Below, piece by piece: positions 15,311 through 20,089 of a stretch of DNA of 20,089 nt; the stretch's first letter is position 1, and each line of letters opens with the position of its first letter. The stretch comes from Nitrosomonas sp. UBA6494 (GTDB lineage Bacteria; Pseudomonadota; Gammaproteobacteria; Burkholderiales; Nitrosomonadaceae). The position numbers and the translations under genes are program-made. The notes under the pieces were generated by a model that saw nothing but the letters and a program-made list of their open reading frames with translations, had not been told where the DNA came from and ran no database searches. The stretch is from positions 1 through 20,089 of the forward strand of contig DJMI01000152.1 of the NCBI GenBank assembly GCA_002435335.1, given 5' to 3'.

Positions 15311-15589
15311 TTAGCTGCATTTTCCTAATTCAGAGCCATCACTGTTGGTTTCCGCACCATCATCTTTCACACAGGTGTTTTGACAAACACCGGATTTCTT
15401 ACAAGCCTTTCCAGCAGGAAGACTCTTTTTCTCGATACAGGCTCCTTCAACCAAATAGCATACTTGGTTTTCACCGCAAGCAGTTTTACCATCTGCTTCA
15501 GTTTCAGCACTACATCCTGCAAATGCAACATTAGCAGTAAAAGTCATTGCAAAAATCAGTGCGAGTGCACTAACGCTTTTTTTCAACAT
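15311..15589 (-). CDS. Secreted eight-cysteine small protein, function unknown
   Basis: This 92-residue protein has a textbook signal peptide (MLKKSVSALALIFAMTFTANVAFA) with cleavage expected before GCSAE, leaving about 68 residues. The mature part holds eight cysteines (GCS, TACG, VCY, GACI, KACK, GVCQ, NTCV, GKCS), enough for four disulfides, among acidic and Gly/Ser residues. There is no heme CxxCH motif and no obvious ligand motif. I do not recognise the family; it resembles small disulfide-rich periplasmic or extracellular proteins. The start has a strong GGAG site. It is divergent from the CADD-like gene, with a 156-base shared upstream region. Confidence 0.8.
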   Translation of the reverse strand: MLKKSVSALALIFAMTFTANVAFAGCSAETEADGKTACGENQVCYLVEGACIEKKSLPAGKACKKSGVCQNTCVKDDGAETNSDGSELGKCS

Positions 15590-15686
15590 GCTTTTCTCCT
15601 TTTCAAGTTTACGAACAAAACACCGGAACCGTATAGCAGAAATTCGTGGTTCTCGCGATTAACTGCAATTTGCCATTCAGTTTGAC

Positions 15687-15715
15687 TTACTGGTGTTATT
15701 TAGGGATGATATAGG
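15687..15715 (+). promoter_or_regulatory. Candidate promoter of the CADD-like gene
   Basis: TTACTG (15687-15692) and TATAGG (15710-15715) are spaced by 17 bases, about 30 bases before the start codon at 15746. An overlapping TTGACT (15682-15687) is a better -35 sequence but too far away. A strong TAGGAG ribosome site follows at 15735-15740. Confidence 0.35.
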
Positions 15716-15745
15716 TTATCTTTTACCCAGTAAATAGGAGTTATC

Positions 15746-16489
15746 ATGACTATCGATGCCATTCTCAAACAAAAAGTCAGTGCTGTTATAGCGGAGAAAC
15801 ACTTGCTCAAGCATCCGTTCTATGTCGCTTGGACCGAAGGCAAATTAACCAAAGAACAATTAAAACATTACGCTGAACAATATTTTTATAACGTATTAGC
15901 CGAACCCACTTATTTAAGTGCGGTGCATTTTAATACGCCGCACATGCATTCACCGACTAACAGTGGCGACATCAGCGTACGCCAAGAAGTCCTGAGAAAT
16001 CTTATGGATGAAGAATACGGTGAAAAAAACCATCCTGCCCTATGGAAGCAATTTGCTTTCGCATTGGGTGCAACTGATCAAAGCTTAACCGAGGCAAACG
16101 CATTGCCAACGACCGAAAAATTAGTATCCACATTCCGCGATATTTGCCTCAATCGCCCTTTTTATGCGGGATTAGCTGCTTTACACGCGTTTGAATCACA
16201 AGTTCCCGACATCGCAGCGGTTAAAATTGAGGGATTGGAAAAATTCTACGGCATGAAGAACCCAACCGATTATGAATTCTTCTCTGTACACCAAAAAGCG
16301 GATATCTATCATTCGCAAGCGGAATGGGCCATTATCGAACGTTTTGCCGATACTCCAGAAAAACAAGAAGAAATTCTGGCAGCGACTAAAGAAGCATGCA
16401 ATGCTTTATGGGGTTTCTTGGATGGTATTCACGAGACTTATTGTGCCGATCTCGCATGCGAGCAGAAACAAACTGCATTGATACACTAA
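15746..16489 (+). CDS. CADD-like diiron enzyme, probable self-sacrificing p-aminobenzoate synthase
   Basis: This 247-residue protein is of the heme-oxygenase/TenA/PqqC fold and closely resembles C. trachomatis CADD. Aligned by eye, all metal ligands are kept: Glu89 (CADD Glu81), His96 (88), Glu150 (142), His182 (174), Asp186 (178), His189 (181). Also kept are Tyr26 (CADD Tyr27, the tyrosine cleaved to give p-aminobenzoate), Lys160 (152, the proposed amino donor) and Tyr42 (43). CADD Tyr141 is Phe149 here. The Nitrosomonas europaea homologue is known to replace pabABC in E. coli. So the likely role is to make p-aminobenzoate for folate from its own tyrosine, with O2 and a dinuclear metal site, in the cytoplasm. 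It stands alone, with a TAGGAG site 5 bases before the ATG and a terminator after it. Confidence 0.92.
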   Translation: MTIDAILKQKVSAVIAEKHLLKHPFYVAWTEGKLTKEQLKHYAEQYFYNVLAEPTYLSAVHFNTPHMHSPTNSGDISVRQEVLRNLMDEEYGEKNHPALWKQFAFALGATDQSLTEANALPTTEKLVSTFRDICLNRPFYAGLAALHAFESQVPDIAAVKIEGLEKFYGMKNPTDYEFFSVHQKADIYHSQAEWAIIERFADTPEKQEEILAATKEACNALWGFLDGIHETYCADLACEQKQTALIH

Positions 16490-16533
16490 AATACTGTCAT
16501 CATTAATTTATTAGAAACGATTATCTAATAAAT

Positions 16534-16608
16534 AAGGGAACGCTGAATAATTGCCTATATCGGCGGTTTATCGCGTCAATGGAATTCAGCGTTTCCTTAA
16601 TCTTTTTT
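16534..16608 (+). terminator. Long-loop terminator or miniature inverted-repeat element
   Basis: A 15-bp inverted repeat with one G:U pair (16534-16548 with 16584-16598, 35-nt loop) is followed by TTTTTT at 16603-16608. It can end the CADD-like gene transcript. The arms (GGGAACGCTGAAT) also look like IS5-type terminal repeats, and the stop codon of the convergent lipoprotein gene lies within the right arm's edge. Confidence 0.55.
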
Positions 16609-17010
16609 GATAATTGCAACTTCCTCAACAACGTCGTTTTCGTCATACTTCACTTGAAAAGCCATTTCATCGCCGCTAAAAGTGATTTCAGTCGGTGTAC
16701 CCACCAATTCCCATAACCCAAGCGTCACCACATTCGCAGCACCGTGAAAAAAGGCTCTTCCTGCTTTTGCTCCAGTACTATACCCTTGAACAAACTTAAA
16801 AATCTCATACCGTTTGCCGTCTTTAAACTCACTCACAACAGGAGCGCCAAATTCAGAAACCAATTGTGCTCTTGTGGTTCCTAGCTGCAACAGATCGATA
16901 TCTCTTTTTTCCGGCTGCTTGGCTGCCATAAAAACCGAACACCCGTTCAACAATAATAAACTCAACAATATTAGCCACACCCAATTTTCATATGAAGTTA
17001 ATTTTTTCAT
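16597..17010 (-). CDS. Lipoprotein with BamE/SmpA-like domain
   Basis: The protein has a lipoprotein signal (MKKLTSYENWVWLILLSLLLLNGCS, lipobox LNGC), and the lipid-bearing Cys is residue 24 from this start. The mature part contains a stretch typical of BamE/SmpA/OmlA-like folds, LLQLGTTRAQLVSEFGAPVVSEFKDGKRYEIFKF. A Gly/Ala-rich segment follows (STGAKAGRAFFHGAANVVTLGLWELVGTP), then a short strand-rich end. The true BamE is not proven; many small lipoproteins share this fold. I preferred the ATG at 17010 because it gives a normal signal length. An ATG at 17049 with a GAGA site would add 13 residues before it. Transcription converges on the CADD-like gene. Confidence 0.78.
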   Translation of the reverse strand: MKKLTSYENWVWLILLSLLLLNGCSVFMAAKQPEKRDIDLLQLGTTRAQLVSEFGAPVVSEFKDGKRYEIFKFVQGYSTGAKAGRAFFHGAANVVTLGLWELVGTPTEITFSGDEMAFQVKYDENDVVEEVAIIKKD

Positions 17011-17226
17011 CGCTAAACCGTATTTATTTAATCCAAAAATAAGAAGCATCAGATTATCTCACTGATTGAGCCGATATAGAAAAATTGATTATTAATCATA
17101 GCGTCATTCTTTTATTTACAAACGGAATAAAGAAATCAATAAATATTATTTCTAATTATAAAGAAAAATTGCTATTGTTTGCATCCATTTCATTTTAACC
17201 ACATATAGCAAATAAGTTGCAATACC

Positions 17227-17240
17227 GATTAACGTTAATC
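17227..17240. promoter_or_regulatory. Perfect palindrome upstream of the porin gene
   Basis: GATTAACGTTAATC is a perfect 14-bp palindrome lying 34 bases before the GTG start of the porin gene, in the 264-base gap between divergent genes. The size and symmetry suit a dimeric repressor or activator site. No regulator gene is nearby. Confidence 0.45.
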
Positions 17241-17274
17241 AATCAGGTATTTACGTAATACACTGGAGAACACG

Positions 17275-18930
17275 GTGAGAGCATTTGGGATTTTTTTACA
17301 CATCATATTATTGTTGAGCACACTAACGGCACATTCGCTGCATGCTTCGCCTGACAAAAAAGTAACGATAGATTTCCAGACAACACAGCAAAACATTGTT
17401 CATTCTATTGCTCAAATAATTGCCGATTCAAGCAAAGCAACCAACAAATCGATCTCATTGCCAACAGCCGATCCGAAAGCAATCACCTCTCCAGCAGCTT
17501 CATCGACCAGTTATTACCGTCGCTCCGACAGCTATGCCACCAACCCTGAATCCGATCCACCACGTTATGTACGGCGCTTAAGCGATATTGGAGTGCCTGC
17601 ATTTAAAGATATTACTTGGCTGGAAATCGGATTAGAACATCGGACACGATACGAATGGCGTAATAATGACATCCGACGTATAGAAGGAGGGGAAGACAAT
17701 CCGATTTTTCTCCGGCATCGCGCTTGGATCGGTATCAAGGAAATTTTAGATCCATTTAGATTCGCAGTCGAATTTCAGGATTCTCGCGTCGTCAATAATA
17801 AACATCTGCCAACCGATCAAGAAAGGGATGTATATGACTTGATTAATGCATACGGTGAACTTCATTTTAAAAAAGGATTAGGCGCCGATCCTCGCGGGCA
17901 AGATCGCCCAATTCGCTTTCGCGTCGGCAGAATGGCTTATGAATCGACAGATCGTCGTTTTATCGCTCGCAACGAATGGCGTAATACCACTAATGCATTC
18001 GAAGGTTTTCGCTTGAATTTAGGTCGCGACATTAATGACTGGGAATTGGATTTATTCGGCCTGCAACCCGTTCGTCGATTACAAACCCGTTTCGACGAAG
18101 CCAATGATCATCTCTGGTTCTTTGGCGCCATCGGACATTGGCGCAAATGGTCGGATATTATTACAATACAGCCATACTATATGGGGCAGAAACAAACCGC
18201 CGATCCCAATGGTTTTACCGCGACCAATCGCCTGGATCGCGAAATCCATATGCCGGGATTTCGCGCCTACGGTAAAGTGGGTAGCTTATTTGATTTTGAT
18301 GTCAGCTACAATCACCAGCTCGGCTATAGCGGCTCTCTACGTCAAAATGCACAAGGCTACACCGTAGAAGTCGGACGTTCTTTTGATTATCCCTGGAAAC
18401 CCCGATTAATGGGTTTTTATGGTTATGCCAGCGGTGATCGAGATCCTAATGACGGAAAGGATAATCGATTTGATCGTTTCTTTGGTTTTGCTCGTCCATG
18501 GTCGGCAGATCACTACGTTATTTACGAAAATCTGAAAGCCCCCAAAATTCGAATGGATTTGCAGCCGACGCAAAAACTGGGTTTCGAATTGACCTACGCG
18601 TGGTACTTTCTGGCCAGCAAGCGCGACCGGATGTTCGATATTCTGGACGGAAATATCAGCAATACCGTCAAAGACCCTGGATTCAACCGTGATCGCACTG
18701 GACAAAGCGGCGATTTCGCTGGACACGCGCTGGAAGGTCGCATTCGTTATCAAGTAACGCCAAAAATCAATACTGTACTGGGTTATACGCACTTTACAGC
18801 GGAGGATTATGTGAAAAACCGCATCGCAGCGAGTCCGTCGTGTGCAACAACGCATATTCATCCATGCGTCGATCACCGTTCCGGCGACACCGATTTTCTC
18901 TATTTTGAAGTATTAATCAGCCTTTTGTAA
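17275..18930 (+). CDS. Alginate-export-family (AlgE-like) outer-membrane porin
   Basis: This 551-residue protein has a signal peptide (MRAFGIFLHIILLLSTLTAHSLHA, cleavage near 24), a Ser/Thr/Ala-rich linker to about residue 95, and a long beta-barrel region. The barrel starts ITWLEIGLEHRTRYEWRNND and repeats amphipathic strands rich in Tyr, Trp, Arg and Asp, ending in FLYFEVLISLL. This pattern is typical of the alginate_exp (PF13372) family. Members form anion-selective 18-strand channels, but many do not transport alginate; here the substrate is unknown and no alginate genes are seen. The start is GTG at 17275 with GGAG seven bases upstream (17265-17268). The final residue is Leu rather than the usual Phe. 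cysH follows after 11 bases. Confidence 0.85.
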   Translation: MRAFGIFLHIILLLSTLTAHSLHASPDKKVTIDFQTTQQNIVHSIAQIIADSSKATNKSISLPTADPKAITSPAASSTSYYRRSDSYATNPESDPPRYVRRLSDIGVPAFKDITWLEIGLEHRTRYEWRNNDIRRIEGGEDNPIFLRHRAWIGIKEILDPFRFAVEFQDSRVVNNKHLPTDQERDVYDLINAYGELHFKKGLGADPRGQDRPIRFRVGRMAYESTDRRFIARNEWRNTTNAFEGFRLNLGRDINDWELDLFGLQPVRRLQTRFDEANDHLWFFGAIGHWRKWSDIITIQPYYMGQKQTADPNGFTATNRLDREIHMPGFRAYGKVGSLFDFDVSYNHQLGYSGSLRQNAQGYTVEVGRSFDYPWKPRLMGFYGYASGDRDPNDGKDNRFDRFFGFARPWSADHYVIYENLKAPKIRMDLQPTQKLGFELTYAWYFLASKRDRMFDILDGNISNTVKDPGFNRDRTGQSGDFAGHALEGRIRYQVTPKINTVLGYTHFTAEDYVKNRIAASPSCATTHIHPCVDHRSGDTDFLYFEVLISLL

Positions 18931-18941
18931 CGATAACAGCT

Positions 18942-19658
18942 ATGCTTAACTCAACCGAAAACCCAAATACACAAACCACATACAATAGTGCCGGATTGAA
19001 CCCAGAAGCGATTGCCGCACTAAACGAACGCTATCGCCCGCTTGATTTTGAAGCACGGCTACGTAATCTGTACCAAGATTTCGCGCCGGAAAAAATTATG
19101 GTGACTTCGTCGTTTGCAGCCACTTCTGCGTATTTCTTACACATCATCTCGCGGATGCGTCCCGAACAAATCATTTTTTTCGTGGATACCGGGTTTCATT
19201 TTCCAGAAACTTTGTTATACAAGGATTATTTGATCGGTCTTTTCCATCTACAGGTCAAAGACTTGAAAGCAGATGACTATCAACATCAATATAGCGTCAA
19301 AGAAAAATTATACGAAACCGATCCGGATTTTTGCTGCACCATCAACAAAATCAACCCACTGGAAGAGATAAAGCCGAATTATCATATCTGGGTATCGAGT
19401 TTAATGAGCTGGCAAACCGACCATCGTTCCGGCTTGGAAATCTTTGACGTACGCCGCGGCATCATCAAATTCAATCCGATGATCGACGTAACGCGCAGAG
19501 AACGCGATGCTTATATCCGTGAACACAAGCTGCCATTTCACCCGCTAGTGGCGGAAGGTTATTCGTCGATTGGCTGCACTCACTGCACCGCAAAAGGCAA
19601 AGATCGTTGCGGGCGTTGGGTTGGCAAACCGAAAACCGAGTGCGGATTACATTTGTAA
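18942..19658 (+). CDS. cysH: Assimilatory APS reductase (iron-sulfur type CysH)
   Basis: CysH reduces adenylyl sulfate to sulfite with thioredoxin. The 238-residue protein keeps the ATP-pyrophosphatase-like fold (VTSSFAATSAYFLHI; FFVDTGFHFPETL). It has four cluster cysteines, Cys131-Cys132 and Cys212-x-x-Cys215, which mark the [4Fe-4S] APS-specific group rather than the PAPS-specific E. coli type. The catalytic Cys234 lies in KTECGLHL. Two details are unusual: the usual CCxxRK after the cysteine pair is CCTINK (Asn135 for Arg), and the nucleotide loop has Ala where Gly is common. The start at 18942 is 11 bases after the porin stop with only a weak ribosome site, suggesting a shared transcript. 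No other cys genes are in the window. Confidence 0.9.
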   Translation: MLNSTENPNTQTTYNSAGLNPEAIAALNERYRPLDFEARLRNLYQDFAPEKIMVTSSFAATSAYFLHIISRMRPEQIIFFVDTGFHFPETLLYKDYLIGLFHLQVKDLKADDYQHQYSVKEKLYETDPDFCCTINKINPLEEIKPNYHIWVSSLMSWQTDHRSGLEIFDVRRGIIKFNPMIDVTRRERDAYIREHKLPFHPLVAEGYSSIGCTHCTAKGKDRCGRWVGKPKTECGLHL

Positions 19659-19685
19659 ATAGACCGTAGACACGTTAAAGAAAGC

Positions 19686-19970
19686 CTACATTAACCCGAG
19701 ACTAGCGTTAAATTCACTATTAGAGATCTTTTCTAAATATTTCTTAGCTCTTTCGCTCACTCCGCCGCCATGCTGCAAATACGATAACGCAGCCATCTTC
19801 GGTGAATAATCACTGACCGTATAACCTTGTTGCCGGATTTCTTCTAACGAAATCGCGGTTACAACTAACCTTCCCGTCGCCAATTTGATCACCAGCAGCT
19901 TCTTGCCGCTGGTTGCGACAATCAATGCAGTTTGGCGATGTTGGTTAATGATTACTGTTGGTTGCATCAT
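19686..19970 (-). CDS. Small protein of unknown function
   Basis: I do not recognise a family. From the ATG at 19970 the protein is 94 residues: MMQPTVIINQHRQTALIV, strand-like KKLLVIKLATGRLVVTAIS, then a helical C-terminal half (LEEIRQQGYTVSDYSPKMAALSYLQHGGG). There is no signal peptide, membrane segment or cysteine. The frame stays open to an ATG at 20060, but those extra 30 residues are encoded by sequence with the palindromes of a possible mobile-element end and look less protein-like, so I chose the inner start. No clear ribosome site supports either start. It converges with cysH, 27 bases apart. Confidence 0.5.
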   Translation of the reverse strand: MMQPTVIINQHRQTALIVATSGKKLLVIKLATGRLVVTAISLEEIRQQGYTVSDYSPKMAALSYLQHGGGVSERAKKYLEKISNSEFNASLGLM

Positions 19971-19994
19971 TGATGAGAGTGAAATACGATTGCC

Positions 19995-20089
19995 TAGGAG
20001 TCTGTCGGACTTAAGCAATCGTAGCGAGCCGAGTGGGAGAACGAGTGCAGATTTTCTCAATTTTGAGGCGCATAGTTAACCTATGCAAC
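19995..20089. repeat. Possible insertion-sequence end with short palindromes
   Basis: From CTAGGAGTCTGTCGGACTTA onward the sequence changes character and holds two small hairpins, CTCAA-TT-TTGAG (20056-20067) and GCATAG-TTAAC-CTATGC (20070-20086), at the window edge. By memory, sequence like GTCTGTCGGACTTAA recurs at transposon ends in Nitrosomonas-type genomes. No transposase is visible because the window ends. Confidence 0.3.

Noticed and set aside
1..20089. CRISPR array, tRNA, rRNA, toxin-antitoxin or phage-defence genes
   Set aside because: No evenly spaced repeats, tRNA-like cloverleaf sequences or defence-type domains were seen on either strand.

Overview
This window most likely comes from a betaproteobacterium of the Nitrosomonas type. 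The assignment is by recall of gene content, not by search. It rests on a CADD-type protein like the one N. europaea uses to make p-aminobenzoate, a TIGR04073 exosortase-associated protein, SMC next to ZipA, 6S RNA directly downstream of zapA, and a long-form BioA. Base composition is moderately AT-rich. I see no prophage, CRISPR array, tRNA or rRNA gene.

Layout. (1) Positions 1-6797 are all on the minus strand: smc (chromosome organisation), zipA (Z-ring membrane tether), a double-CDGSH iron-sulfur protein, a short coiled-coil ZapB-like protein, zapA, the 6S RNA gene ssrS with a strong terminator, and a YihX-type HAD hydrolase cut by the window edge. This is a cell-division and chromosome-segregation block followed by the global RNA regulator of RNA polymerase. 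(2) From 6798 the plus strand takes over. A divergent promoter precedes queF (queuosine), then come bioA (biotin), a beta-CASP metallo-beta-lactamase ribonuclease-like protein and a small unknown lipoprotein or exported protein. (3) Positions 10831-14020 hold a tight three-gene operon that I cannot assign to a known pathway. It encodes an acyl-CoA-dehydrogenase-fold flavoprotein that seems to lack the catalytic glutamate, a PhnD-fold binding protein with no signal peptide, and a fusion of a TusA-like domain without its catalytic cysteine to a ferritin-like diiron domain with a complete six-ligand set. All three look cytoplasmic. This is the best candidate for an undescribed system here.

(4) Positions 14081-15589 are minus-strand genes for envelope or exported proteins: TIGR04073, a two-helix membrane protein and an eight-cysteine secreted small protein. 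(5) 15746-16489 is the CADD-like diiron enzyme. Every metal ligand and the sacrificial Tyr and Lys of the Chlamydia enzyme are conserved, so it is probably the cell's p-aminobenzoate synthase for folate. (6) 16597-17010 is a BamE-like lipoprotein on the minus strand. (7) 17275-19658 carries an alginate-export-family outer-membrane porin, with a perfect 14-bp palindrome upstream, followed 11 bases later by an iron-sulfur APS reductase (cysH). (8) The right end holds a small unknown minus-strand gene and sequence with several short palindromes that may be the end of an insertion sequence.
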